DNA of 64,000 nucleotides from Methylobacterium sp. 10 (GTDB lineage Bacteria; Pseudomonadota; Alphaproteobacteria; Rhizobiales; Beijerinckiaceae): NCBI RefSeq assembly GCF_000519085.1, contig NZ_KI912577.1:2960632-3024631 (forward strand), read 5' to 3'. The stretch's first letter is position 1; the number at the start of each line of letters is the position of its first letter. This document shows positions 53,398 through 61,361 of this stretch, one piece after another. The notes under the pieces were generated by a model. That model made no database searches. It was not told where the DNA came from and saw only the letters and a list, made by a program, of their open reading frames with translations. The position numbers and the translations under genes are program-made.

Positions 53398-53918
53398 CCT
53401 GGATGGTCCGACTACGCGCACACGATGGCGGCGAGCTTCTGGAGAGGGCGAGCTACGGCTCGCCCGACGCAGCCATTGACGCCTATCGCCTCCTGCTCGG
53501 GCGCGAGGACCTCATCGGGCAACCGGTCGCCGCGGTGTTCAAGCCTCCCCGGGATGCGACCGGCGACGGGAACGCCGCGACGTGGTTCTCGCGGTTCGAC
53601 AAGCCTCTCGGGGCGGGCCGCATCGGTCCCGACGACCCCCGGCTTGACCCTTGGGCTAACGCATACGATGCGAAAAGCGCAGTGTACTCCCCCGCGCCGG
53701 CGTCCAAGCCCAAGGCCGCACCGGACTGGGAAAAGGACGCCCGCCCCCTGTCGGAGTGTCTAAAGGCATGGGCCAAGACACGCGGCGGGCGCGACGCCGC
53801 GGCCGACGCCCTGCAGGTCTCACGGTCTACCTTCGACGGCTGGTGCGACGGCCGTGGCGCGGCCCAGGACAGGATGATCCGCAGACTCATGACGCTCACC
53901 GACACTACTAGCCGTTGA
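53394..53918 (+). CDS. Hypothetical protein with C-terminal helix-turn-helix-like region
   Basis: A 174-residue protein. The C-terminal ~60 residues (LSECLKAWAKTRGGRDAAAD followed by ALQVSRSTFDGWCDGR) look like a small helix-turn-helix of the Cro/YdaS type, so it could be the regulator of this gene train and bind the upstream palindromes; that is inference. The N-terminal half is unassigned. ATGA overlap with the gene before. Confidence 0.6.
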   Translation: MTWMVRLRAHDGGELLERASYGSPDAAIDAYRLLLGREDLIGQPVAAVFKPPRDATGDGNAATWFSRFDKPLGAGRIGPDDPRLDPWANAYDAKSAVYSPAPASKPKAAPDWEKDARPLSECLKAWAKTRGGRDAAADALQVSRSTFDGWCDGRGAAQDRMIRRLMTLTDTTSR

Positions 53919-54016
53919 CGACGCGCTACCCTTGAAGAGTAATGATTGTCAGTATAGATAGGACAATACCAGAAGCGGCTTGCCCACAAGCTGCCCGGTA
54001 CAGCAGGGAACCCCAC

Positions 54017-54415
54017 ATGTTGATTATCGACCGAATGGTGGCGATGGTGCGCGCCGGCCCCGGCCCCTCGCCGGAGGAACGGGCTGCGGCCGCTGCCCAG
54101 TACCAGGCTGAGGAGAAAGCCAGGCAGGTCCGCCAGGCCGAGGAGCGCCAGGCATTCCTCACGGCCGCCCCCCGGTATGTCCTCCCCGACGGCTCCGCGT
54201 GGCGCTCGGCACAGATGCTCGGACGCCTGAGCAACGGCGGTGAGCGCGACCGCGGCCGCCTGTACCATATCGTCTCCGAGGACGGCTGCGGCCCGATGGG
54301 CGGGGCCGGGAGCGCGCTGTGCGGTGCCACGCCGGGCCGGCGTTCCGTCGGATGGGGCGACGTCGAAGGCGTCCCTGCGACCTGCCCGCGTTGCCTGAAG
54401 CGGGTGGCGTCATGA
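54017..54415 (+). CDS. Hypothetical 132-residue protein
   Basis: The ATG at 54017 has AGGGA about 8 nt upstream; an ATG at 53942 would add 25 residues. A Glu/Ala/Gln-rich helix (~18-50) leads into a small domain with a Cys (SALCGATPG) and a terminal CPRC, possibly a metal site. Its stop overlaps the next ATG. No family was recognised. Confidence 0.55.
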   Translation: MLIIDRMVAMVRAGPGPSPEERAAAAAQYQAEEKARQVRQAEERQAFLTAAPRYVLPDGSAWRSAQMLGRLSNGGERDRGRLYHIVSEDGCGPMGGAGSALCGATPGRRSVGWGDVEGVPATCPRCLKRVAS

Positions 54416-54558
54416 GGGGCACCACCATCATCATCAGGGGGTACACATGGGGGCAGCGCCTTGGCATGTGGCCCGTCGCGAATGACCATCCCGGCCGGTT
54501 CTGCGTTGACGTGATCTACCTGGCCGGCCCCACCCAGGACCTTCTCCCGTGCGCATAA
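54412..54558 (+). CDS. Very small protein, 48 residues, unknown
   Basis: A 48-residue frame with an ATGA overlap to the gene before; the GTG of the next gene starts inside its end (54549). The sequence (MRGTTIIIRGYTWGQRLGMW ...) has no recognisable motif. It is accepted because it fills a gap with coupled junctions on both sides. Confidence 0.45.
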   Translation: MRGTTIIIRGYTWGQRLGMWPVANDHPGRFCVDVIYLAGPTQDLLPCA

Positions 54559-55145
54559 CGCTCTACCCCGTCCCGGCTGGGACCCCCGCCGTTGGGCACG
54601 CCGTCGGGTACGTCTCGGGCTCGCCGCTCTCCAACCTCGCGGGGGCCGCCCCCCCGGCGGGGCCTTTGCTGTCCTACGATGGCCGGCAGGCCCTGATCGA
54701 TGGCCAGCCGGTGGATCATGCGGAGATCTCGGAGGCCCTCCACGCCGAGATCGAGCGAGTGGCCAAAAGGGTCTTCGGACCTGATTTCGTGGGGCCCCTG
54801 AGCCTGGCCTCGGGCCTAAACGTGCGCTCCCTGGCACGCGGCCGCCTCATCTCCCATGGTCTCCCGGCGCCCCTCCTGGACATGCTCGGCCGGGCGGCCG
54901 CAACCGCACACCCGAGGGCCACCGGGTATATGCTCCAAGCAGTCGCGTACCTTTGGGACGAGCACGTCATCTCCCATGGAATGGGCGAGACCGGCCCAGG
55001 GCCGCTCTCCGCCCAGGGTCGCGAGGCCCTCGGGCAGCGCTGTGAGGAGATCCTCGACCGTGCGCTCGGGATGGTCGCCACGATGCAGGGGGAGACGGCC
55101 GCGGCCCGGGCCCGGACGGCCGCGCTCAAGGCAACGCTCCGTTAA
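54549..55145 (+). CDS. Hypothetical 198-residue protein
   Basis: The start is a GTG at 54549 overlapping the previous gene. The N-terminal ~60 residues are Ala/Gly/Pro-rich. The remainder is predicted helical (DHAEISEALHAEIERVAKRV; ALGQRCEEILDRALGMVATM). No family was recognised. A 7-bp hairpin follows before the AAA+ gene. Confidence 0.55.
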   Translation: MRITLYPVPAGTPAVGHAVGYVSGSPLSNLAGAAPPAGPLLSYDGRQALIDGQPVDHAEISEALHAEIERVAKRVFGPDFVGPLSLASGLNVRSLARGRLISHGLPAPLLDMLGRAAATAHPRATGYMLQAVAYLWDEHVISHGMGETGPGPLSAQGREALGQRCEEILDRALGMVATMQGETAAARARTAALKATLR

Positions 55146-55174
55146 CGATTCGTGTGTATGGCTGGCACCCTGAA

Positions 55175-55193
55175 GCCCTGTCTCTGACAGGGC
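55175..55193. other. Small hairpin ahead of the AAA+ gene
   Basis: GCCCTGT (55175-55181) and ACAGGGC (55187-55193) form a perfect 7-bp stem with loop CTCTG, 18 bp before the AAA+ gene ATG. It has no T-run. It could be an operator or an RNA structure near the ribosome site. Confidence 0.35.
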
Positions 55194-55211
55194 GTCTGGA
55201 GAAACCCGGCC

Positions 55212-56774
55212 ATGACGAAGACCCCCCCTCGGGGTGCGCGCCCCCGTGCGCCTGCCAGCGATCCGTTCGCACCCAATCATCCCCCGTCCGTAGACTGGCT
55301 CGATCAGGGCCTGGATTTCCTCGACTGCGACCCGCTCGCGGATACGATCCACTGGTCGACCGGCATCCTGCTCGACCTGCCGGACCTGCCCCCCCCCGTG
55401 CGTGCCGCGCTTGAGAAGCTGTCGTCGTGCCGCGTGTCGCTCTCGTCGCTCTCGCATGCTGAGAGCGTGTGCGACGATGCCTCGGAGGACCTCAAGCTGG
55501 GGCAGAACGACCGCGACACGTATGCCGATTGGTCGACGAGGTGCGTCTATTACCAAGCTTTTTTGGGCGACCACGTCTGTGCCCTGCGGTGTGCCGTCAG
55601 GGTCTGGCAGATCGCCATGGCGGGCGGGCATACCGACCTACGACTGGGAAATCTCCTCCGAACGCATGCCGAGATGATGAGCATCGCCGCGTACTGCGAT
55701 GGAGAGCAGTGGGCACCCAGGCGCGAGCCCCGGTCGGCCCGCCGCCAGGGGGACGGTTTGACCGCCTTACAGATCATTGCCCGGTCGGTCGTGAAGGTAG
55801 AGTGGCCCAACAACGTCAAGCGCGGCCCCGTCCGGGACGACACCGGCTTCGATCCCCGCGATCAAGACGAGGACGATCTGCCGGAGGCAGCGGGCGCCGG
55901 GCTCCTCGTCGTGCGCAGCGTCGAGCACCTGCCGGGGTCCGCGAAGGACGGCGCACGTAGCAGCGGCGGGACCACGCCCCGCGCGGAGTGGGCGCCTATC
56001 GCGGGGGTGACTCTCCCGCGCCGGCCGGTGCCCGATCTCGCGGCCGCGCGTCGGGATCTCGTCGATCAGTACCCGCACGCGGCATCGCTCATCGAGCGCA
56101 TCCTGAACCAACTCGTCGGTAGGTCATTCGCCCGGCTTCCACCCATCCTGCTCGTCGGGCCCCCGGGCTCCGGCAAGACGCGACTGGCCACCAGCCTGGC
56201 CACCGCGCTGGGCCTCCCAAGCACGGTCTACTCGTGCTCGGGTGTGGCGGACGCCTCGTTCATCGGGACCTCCCGGCAGTGGTCATCCGGCAGGGCCTCG
56301 GTGCCGCTTCAGACGATCCGGCAAGAGAGCCTCGCGACGGTGGCGGTGGTCCTCGACGAGATCGAGAAGGCCGGCACCAGCATGACGAACGGCAATCTCC
56401 TCGACGGGCTCCTGCCCATGCTGGATCATGCCGAGGACTACAGGGACCCCTACCTGGAGTGCGCGACCGATCTCTCGGGCATCACGTTCCTGGCGACGGC
56501 TAACGGGACTAGGGGCATGCCCCGGCCCCTGCTGGACCGCTTCCGAGTTTTCCAGATGCCCGAGCCCACGCTTGCCGACCTACCTGCCCTCGCACGGGGG
56601 ATCGTGGGGGACGCCCGGCGCGAGAGGGGGACGGATGCGTCGTGGCTCCCGGACCTCGACGGCGACGAGCTCGGGCTCATCGCGGAGCACTGGAGTGGGG
56701 GTAGCGTCCGACGTCTCCAGCGTCTCGTCGACACCGTCCTCGCCGGTCGCGAGACCCTCGCGGCCCGGCATTGA
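55212..56774 (+). CDS. Lon-like AAA+ ATPase without protease domain
   Basis: A 520-residue protein. The first ~270 residues are unassigned. The C-terminal half is an AAA+ domain with Walker A GPPGSGKT (316-323), a Lon-like pore segment (ADASFIGTSRQWSSGRASVP), Walker B VVLDEIEK (379-386), sensor 1 near FLATANGTRG and sensor 2 in GGSVRRLQR. There is no Lon Ser-Lys protease domain. It probably remodels or unfolds a protein partner that the N-terminal half recognises. Related ATPases occur on islands in this bacterial group. It is the largest gene of the plus-strand train and is followed closely by small genes. Confidence 0.8.
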   Translation: MTKTPPRGARPRAPASDPFAPNHPPSVDWLDQGLDFLDCDPLADTIHWSTGILLDLPDLPPPVRAALEKLSSCRVSLSSLSHAESVCDDASEDLKLGQNDRDTYADWSTRCVYYQAFLGDHVCALRCAVRVWQIAMAGGHTDLRLGNLLRTHAEMMSIAAYCDGEQWAPRREPRSARRQGDGLTALQIIARSVVKVEWPNNVKRGPVRDDTGFDPRDQDEDDLPEAAGAGLLVVRSVEHLPGSAKDGARSSGGTTPRAEWAPIAGVTLPRRPVPDLAAARRDLVDQYPHAASLIERILNQLVGRSFARLPPILLVGPPGSGKTRLATSLATALGLPSTVYSCSGVADASFIGTSRQWSSGRASVPLQTIRQESLATVAVVLDEIEKAGTSMTNGNLLDGLLPMLDHAEDYRDPYLECATDLSGITFLATANGTRGMPRPLLDRFRVFQMPEPTLADLPALARGIVGDARRERGTDASWLPDLDGDELGLIAEHWSGGSVRRLQRLVDTVLAGRETLAARH

Positions 56775-56785
56775 AGAGGGTGACG

Positions 56786-57022
56786 ATGACCACGCACGCC
56801 CCCGTCTGGGACTACCTCCGCTCGTCCATCCGAGCCCATCGCCTCGCCGGCACGGTCGATCACCGCGTCGGGGTCGTGCTTGATGAGTACGTCGGACATA
56901 TGGCCCGCTGTGTCGCGACACGCCAGGTCACCTTGTCTGAGGGCCTCGCCGCCGCCAACGCGGCCGTCGTGGCATGCGGCCGCCTCATCCCGATCCCTGA
57001 GGATCGCCTTGAAGCGCGATGA
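56786..57022 (+). CDS. Hypothetical 78-residue protein
   Basis: The ATG at 56786 has AGAGGG about 5 nt upstream; a TTG at 56771 overlapping the AAA+ stop is an alternative. The product is a small helical protein (HRVGVVLDEYVGHMARCVAT). Its stop overlaps the next ATG. No family was recognised. Confidence 0.55.
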   Translation: MTTHAPVWDYLRSSIRAHRLAGTVDHRVGVVLDEYVGHMARCVATRQVTLSEGLAAANAAVVACGRLIPIPEDRLEAR

Positions 57023-57378
57023 CAGACGTCTACCGGAATCTGACCCGCGGCTGCTGGTCCGTCCGTGAACGCGGCCGCGTCGTCGCCCACGCCCAAACCG
57101 TAACCCTGGCCGACGCCGTGATGGTCGTCCGGCCAGGGTCGCGGGCCCGGGTTATCCCCACCGGCAATCGCGAGGTTCACGCGTGGATCAAGGGCACCCT
57201 CGTCCCGCATGCAGGCGTCCCCGCGAGGGCCGTCAGATTCTATTACCGGCCGTTCCTTGCCGGTCATTTCACTGACGAATGCGGTCGGCCCGTCGTGGCA
57301 GCCGCCTCAATTTTCTTCGACGAGGACGGCAGGGCATGGCACAGCGAAACCGGTACCCAGGCAGCCGCTTCGACCTGA
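57019..57378 (+). CDS. Hypothetical 119-residue protein
   Basis: Predicted beta-rich (GCWSVRERGRVVAHAQTVTL; DAVMVVRPGSRARVI), resembling small single-domain proteins common on phages and islands but with no assigned function. ATGA overlap with the gene before; the next gene begins inside its end. Confidence 0.55.
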   Translation: MTDVYRNLTRGCWSVRERGRVVAHAQTVTLADAVMVVRPGSRARVIPTGNREVHAWIKGTLVPHAGVPARAVRFYYRPFLAGHFTDECGRPVVAAASIFFDEDGRAWHSETGTQAAAST

Positions 57379-57626
57379 CTGAGCTCGGCGACCGTCCCCT
57401 GTTTCACGACTGGATCATACAGCCCGACAACCGGTCCGCGGATGGCACCGTGCTCACCGGGACGGTCTACGGGCATGACAAGTTCCCCGACGGGACGGGC
57501 CTAACGACGTCGACCGTCCAGGCTTTCGATGCGGCGGCGGGATGGGCGTACTGCTACTCGACTGGGCTGGTCCGCCTCGGCCGGTGCCAGGACCCGGAGG
57601 GATGCGCGAACGTGGACCTTATGTAG
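57336..57626 (+). CDS. Hypothetical 96-residue protein, end of the plus-strand train
   Basis: The ATG at 57336 lies inside the previous gene (43-nt overlap). The pattern GTVYGHDKFPDGTGLTTSTV ... YCYSTGLVRLGR looks like a small beta domain that recurs in mobile-element proteins of unknown role. It is the last gene before the repeat array. Confidence 0.55.
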   Translation: MAQRNRYPGSRFDLTELGDRPLFHDWIIQPDNRSADGTVLTGTVYGHDKFPDGTGLTTSTVQAFDAAAGWAYCYSTGLVRLGRCQDPEGCANVDLM

Positions 57627-57659
57627 CCCAAGCGTTAACGGCCCGGCCGGGGCGGTGGT

Positions 57660-57751
57660 GGCAAAACGCCTGTCGGGAGGCGGGCGGGCGGCAAAACGCC
57701 TGGGCGGACGGCAAATTACCTATTCCGAGGGTCGCTGGCGGCAAAATGCCT
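57660..57751. repeat. Four phased copies of GGCAAAACGCCT
   Basis: Copies start at 57660, 57690, 57710 (GGCAAATTACCT, degenerate) and 57740 (GGCAAAATGCCT). The spacings are 30, 20 and 30 bp, all multiples of about one helical turn near 10 bp. Each unit is itself a small inverted repeat (GGC/GCC). They lie in the 315-bp gap between convergent genes (57626 and 57942), where I see nothing else. Phased short repeats are typical of iteron, partition or cooperative regulator sites. Confidence 0.7.
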
Positions 57752-57941
57752 GGGCGCCCCCGGGTCGACAGGCCGTTTGGGTCACCTTGATACAGCCCCC
57801 CCCGCGCCTCCCGGTTAACGCAAGGCCCGTATCCCGTTCGGGAATTTTTTAGGTCCGGAATGCCGTGACCTGACCGTTATTTTGGACCGAGCCGACTGAG
57901 AGGCTACTGTGGCCTGTCCTGGGATCCGTCGAGGGGGCTGG

Positions 57942-58760
57942 TCAAGGAATGTAATGGGCGACCTCAACAACGAGCCCATGTCTGAACCTGGTTCGCTCAT
58001 CTGAATGCCCCCTTGCGTTGCAGACCACCCGCGTCCGGCCCACCCGGTAATCGGAGGCATAATGGACATGACCGTGGACCCAGACGTCCGGTCCTTGGTC
58101 CAGGATGACGTCAGTCAGGTCGGAAGCATCGCACCACCGTAGGTCCGCGTCGCTCCGTGGAAGGCTCGCCGGGTGCGGGGCGTGATGGGTCACCACCACC
58201 GTGGGACCGGGGTGGCTGACGGCCAGGGTGTTCTCGATAAAGCCACGGGTGACCCGGTGCATCGCAAGCACCTCCTCGGGCTTGATGCGATTGCGCGACC
58301 TCGGACCCGTGCGGATCCGGCGGTAATCGACCATCCCACCACGCCCCTGGGCGGTCCGGATACCGTGGTTCAGGTTGAACGACCCCAGGCGGAAGTCCGT
58401 CCATAGGGTACCGCCGGCGAACCGAACGCCGTCGATGATGACCGCGTCGTCGAGCAGGAGATGGATGCCGAGCGCGTCCGCCCGCTCACGCCCCCGGGTC
58501 AACTGGTCGTGAATCGTGTAGCGTTCCTCACCCCGGTCCCACCAAAAATCGTGATTGCCTGGCACGTAGACCACCGGCACGCCGGACAAGTGGTCGCCGA
58601 GCCAGTCCAGCGCCCGAACCAGGGGCATGTGCACGTCACCGGCCACGACGGCCACGTCGAAACCACCCGCCGGCGCATGCGCGGCAGGGTCCCAAGCATT
58701 CTCCTTCCAGTCCTGATGCAGGTCCGAGAACACCCATAGGCGAAGGCCAGGGGCAGTCAT
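57942..58760 (-). CDS. Metallophosphoesterase
   Basis: A 272-residue calcineurin-like phosphoesterase with all block motifs: FSDLHQDW, VAGDVHMP, VPGNHDFWW, VTHHAPHP and VHGHVHY. The dinuclear metal site is complete. The substrate is unknown. The ATG at 58760 overlaps the stop of the second phosphoesterase gene (ATGA), so the two are coupled. A longer upstream reading is not protein-like. Confidence 0.88.
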   Translation of the reverse strand: MTAPGLRLWVFSDLHQDWKENAWDPAAHAPAGGFDVAVVAGDVHMPLVRALDWLGDHLSGVPVVYVPGNHDFWWDRGEERYTIHDQLTRGRERADALGIHLLLDDAVIIDGVRFAGGTLWTDFRLGSFNLNHGIRTAQGRGGMVDYRRIRTGPRSRNRIKPEEVLAMHRVTRGFIENTLAVSHPGPTVVVTHHAPHPASLPRSDADLRWCDASDLTDVILDQGPDVWVHGHVHYASDYRVGRTRVVCNARGHSDERTRFRHGLVVEVAHYIP

Positions 58761-59299
58761 GACCCCGCTCCGTTCGTCGCCAAGCGCGCCAGGATCCGGT
58801 CCAACGTCACCGGGGCCCAGTCCCAGCAATCCACGCCGACATCGGCACGCGTCGCCGTGCCCGGGACCGAACCATGGGAATGCCCATGCAGGTGAAGGCC
58901 ACCCCGGTGGGAGCGAGGGTAGCTCACATGAGGGTAATGGCTCAGCCATATGGAGCGCATCACGCCCGCCGGGTCCGGCAGGGCGATCATCGCCACGTCC
59001 CGGACGGGCTCGGCCCAGGGGAGGCGTTCACCGATCCGCTCGTGGTTGCCACGGATCAGGAGCTTGCGACCGTTAAGGCGTAGGAAAATCGCGAGCGCAT
59101 AAGTCTCGGTGCACCGGTATGCGAAGTCGCCCAGGTGCCAGACCGTGTCATCCGGGTGGACGACGGCGTTCCAACGTTCGACCAGGGTCTCGTCGTGCTC
59201 GTGAAGCGAAGCGAACGGTCGCTGGGTCTGCATCCTCGGGCTGAGGATGAGAGCTTGATGGCCAACGTGGCTGTCGGCCGTAAAATGTACCTTTGGCAT
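58757..59299 (-). CDS. Metallophosphoesterase (second)
   Basis: A 180-residue enzyme of the same superfamily with FTADSHVGHQ, HLGDFAY, IRGNHER, LSHYPH and LHGHSHG. It resembles the short YfcE/phage-type phosphoesterases. GAGAGGC lies about 5 nt before the ATG at 59299. It is encoded 154 nt downstream of umuC on the same strand and is coupled to the next phosphoesterase. The substrate is unknown. Confidence 0.87.
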   Translation of the reverse strand: MPKVHFTADSHVGHQALILSPRMQTQRPFASLHEHDETLVERWNAVVHPDDTVWHLGDFAYRCTETYALAIFLRLNGRKLLIRGNHERIGERLPWAEPVRDVAMIALPDPAGVMRSIWLSHYPHVSYPRSHRGGLHLHGHSHGSVPGTATRADVGVDCWDWAPVTLDRILARLATNGAGS

Positions 59300-59453
59300 T
59301 TTAGCCTCTCGCAATTGCGGAGGCTTCGCGCGCGGCATCGCTCTCCGGGATTAGTCGGTCGGGGGCGGCGCCATGCGTTTCATCGTTACTATCCTTGAAG
59401 CTTCCGCGTGATCGCCTGGCCGGTCCCCGAACGCAAGGGGCGTGAGAAGCTTG

Positions 59454-60743
59454 TCAGGCCGCGGCGACTATCGGAATCTCGTCGAGGCGGGTCGTGTAAC
59501 GGGGCGACCGCATCTTGAACTTGGTCGACCATTCGCGGTTCGGGGCGAACCCGGCGGCGCCCGGGACGACGGCGCCTCGTCCGAAGCGGCGATTGCAGGC
59601 GTCGAGCGCCTCCATCAGGGCGGCTCCCATCTCGCGGTCGAGTTGGCCCAAGCCCGGCATCGCACGCTGCGATGCGGCCAGCGGCATCAGGTCGGTGGTG
59701 ACCACCCCGGCCTTGGAATAGCGGAACCCGTCCCGCCTGGTCTTCCGGACGCCGTGGGTGGCGGCCTTCACCAGGGCGAGAGTGTCGCTGGTCGCCTCGG
59801 GGAGCGTCACGACGGTCGAGACCGAGCGTTGAGGCCGGTCGCGGTCATGCTCCGAGGTGTGGAAGAAGACCGTCACGTGGTTGGTCGCCAACCCCTCGCG
59901 GCGGAGCTTCTCGCCGAGTCTGGAGGCATGGGTGGCGACGGCCTGCTCCATGGTGGCGCGATCCTCGACGCGCTCGGAGAACGACCGGGTGACGGCGCAT
60001 CCCTTACGGGTGGCGGCTACCGTCTCCAGGTCTAGGCAGGCCATACCCCGCAGCTCGTGGACGAGGCGCTCGCCCACGACTGTCATGGCCTTGCGGGCGA
60101 CGCGTGGGTCGAAGTCGCGGACATCGGCGGCGCTGTCGCATCCCAGGGCTTCCAGGCGCCGGGCGTTTGCCGGCCCCACACCCCAGATGTCGCCCACCGG
60201 GATGCGGATGATCCAGTGGTCGTACTGCTCCGGGTCGGTCAGGTCGCAGACCCCTTCGAGCTCGGGTACCTTCTTGGCGATGTGGTTGGCGAGCTTGGCC
60301 AACGTCTTGGTCGACCCGATGCCGACGCAGGTGGGGATGCCCGTCCAGGCCCGTACGGTCGCCCGCATGTCCCTGCATAAGGACGCCCGGTCCTGGTTGC
60401 GCACGTCGGAGATGTCGAGAAAACTCTCGTCGATGGAGTAAATCTCGATGCGGGGCGAGAAGTCCCGGTAGACCGCGTTCACCCGGGCCGACATGTCTCC
60501 ATAAAGGGCGTAGTTCGAGGAGTAGACTTGGACACCCTGCTGCCGGCACATGTCCCGGATCTTGAACCAGGGCTCGCCCATCCGGATGCCGAGCGCCTTG
60601 GCCTCGTTGGTCCGGGCAATCGCGCAGCCATCGTTGTTGGACAGCACGATCACCGGCACCTTCGCCAGCCGAGCATCGAAGACCCGCTCGCACGAGCAGT
60701 AGAACGAGTTGCCGTCGGAGAGCGCGTAGGCCCGGGCGCTCAT
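59454..60743 (-). CDS. umuC: DNA polymerase V catalytic subunit UmuC
   Basis: A 429-residue Y-family error-prone polymerase. Catalytic residues are D10 in LSDGNSFYCSCER and D105/E106 in YSIDESFLD. The thumb helix-hairpin-helix (IWGVGPANARRLEALG) and little-finger domain follow, then the DUF4113-like C-terminus (TRYSKAG-type region, MSPRYTT-like end). Its ATG overlaps the umuD stop (ATGA). Expression would come from the LexA-controlled promoter upstream of umuD. Most alphaproteobacteria rely on imuAB-dnaE2 instead, so an umuDC pair fits acquisition with the island. Confidence 0.94.
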   Translation of the reverse strand: MSARAYALSDGNSFYCSCERVFDARLAKVPVIVLSNNDGCAIARTNEAKALGIRMGEPWFKIRDMCRQQGVQVYSSNYALYGDMSARVNAVYRDFSPRIEIYSIDESFLDISDVRNQDRASLCRDMRATVRAWTGIPTCVGIGSTKTLAKLANHIAKKVPELEGVCDLTDPEQYDHWIIRIPVGDIWGVGPANARRLEALGCDSAADVRDFDPRVARKAMTVVGERLVHELRGMACLDLETVAATRKGCAVTRSFSERVEDRATMEQAVATHASRLGEKLRREGLATNHVTVFFHTSEHDRDRPQRSVSTVVTLPEATSDTLALVKAATHGVRKTRRDGFRYSKAGVVTTDLMPLAASQRAMPGLGQLDREMGAALMEALDACNRRFGRGAVVPGAAGFAPNREWSTKFKMRSPRYTTRLDEIPIVAAA

Positions 60744-61168
60744 TCGCAGCGGCGCTTCGCACAGACGGACCCGGAGACGACGCCCCAGACCTCAATGACA
60801 GCGTCGGGGGAGAGTTGGAACTCGGGGAAGCGAGGGTTGGCGAAGTGCAGCGAGATGCGCGGCCCTTGGCGCTTCCAGACCTTGAAGGATCGCTCGCCGT
60901 CGATGTCGACAACGACGATGTCGCCGTTGCGCGGGGTGAGCGAGCGGTCGACGACGGCGAGGTCGCCGTCGAACAGGCGGGCTAGGATCATGCTGTCGCC
61001 GGCGACCCGGACCAGGAAGGTGGCCGGGCGGTTGACGATCAGTAGGCGCTGGAGGTCGATCTCTTCCTCGATGAAGTCGTCGGCCGGACTCGGGAAGCCG
61101 GCCTGGACAGGCTTGGCGAGAAGGGACACCGGCATGGAAAAGCCGATGTTTATGCCAGTGATCTGCAT
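60740..61168 (-). CDS. umuD: DNA polymerase V accessory protein UmuD
   Basis: A 142-residue LexA-like S24 protein. The self-cleavage site is AG-FPSPADD (after G24), with catalytic S59 in AGDSMI and K96 in ERSFKVWK, matching E. coli S60/K97. RecA filaments would trigger its cleavage to UmuD'. The ATG at 61168 has GGAGGAG just upstream. A LexA box lies 22 bp before the start. Start of the umuDC operon. Confidence 0.95.
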   Translation of the reverse strand: MQITGINIGFSMPVSLLAKPVQAGFPSPADDFIEEEIDLQRLLIVNRPATFLVRVAGDSMILARLFDGDLAVVDRSLTPRNGDIVVVDIDGERSFKVWKRQGPRISLHFANPRFPEFQLSPDAVIEVWGVVSGSVCAKRRCE

Positions 61169-61189
61169 GGTGCTCCTCCAAGAGTCCAG

Positions 61190-61204
61190 GAACAAAAGCA
61201 GAAC
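61190..61204 (-). promoter_or_regulatory. LexA (SOS) box GTTC-N7-GTTC
   Basis: On the minus strand GTTCTGCTTTTGTTC is an exact match to the alphaproteobacterial LexA site, a direct repeat of GTTC with 7 bp between. It sits 22-36 bp upstream of the umuD ATG, where a repressor would block the promoter. Confidence 0.9.
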
Positions 61205-61361
61205 ACGTTTGGCCGGTTCCGTATAGCGGCTACGCTTGGGTGCGAAGCCACAATTCGATGAGGTCCCGCCGATGGTGGAGTGGGGAAAACCCGTCTCCCG
61301 CGATAGAGGCGGTTCATGCACCCGCCGTCCGCGAAGGGATGCCACGGACGGTAGGGGTGGA

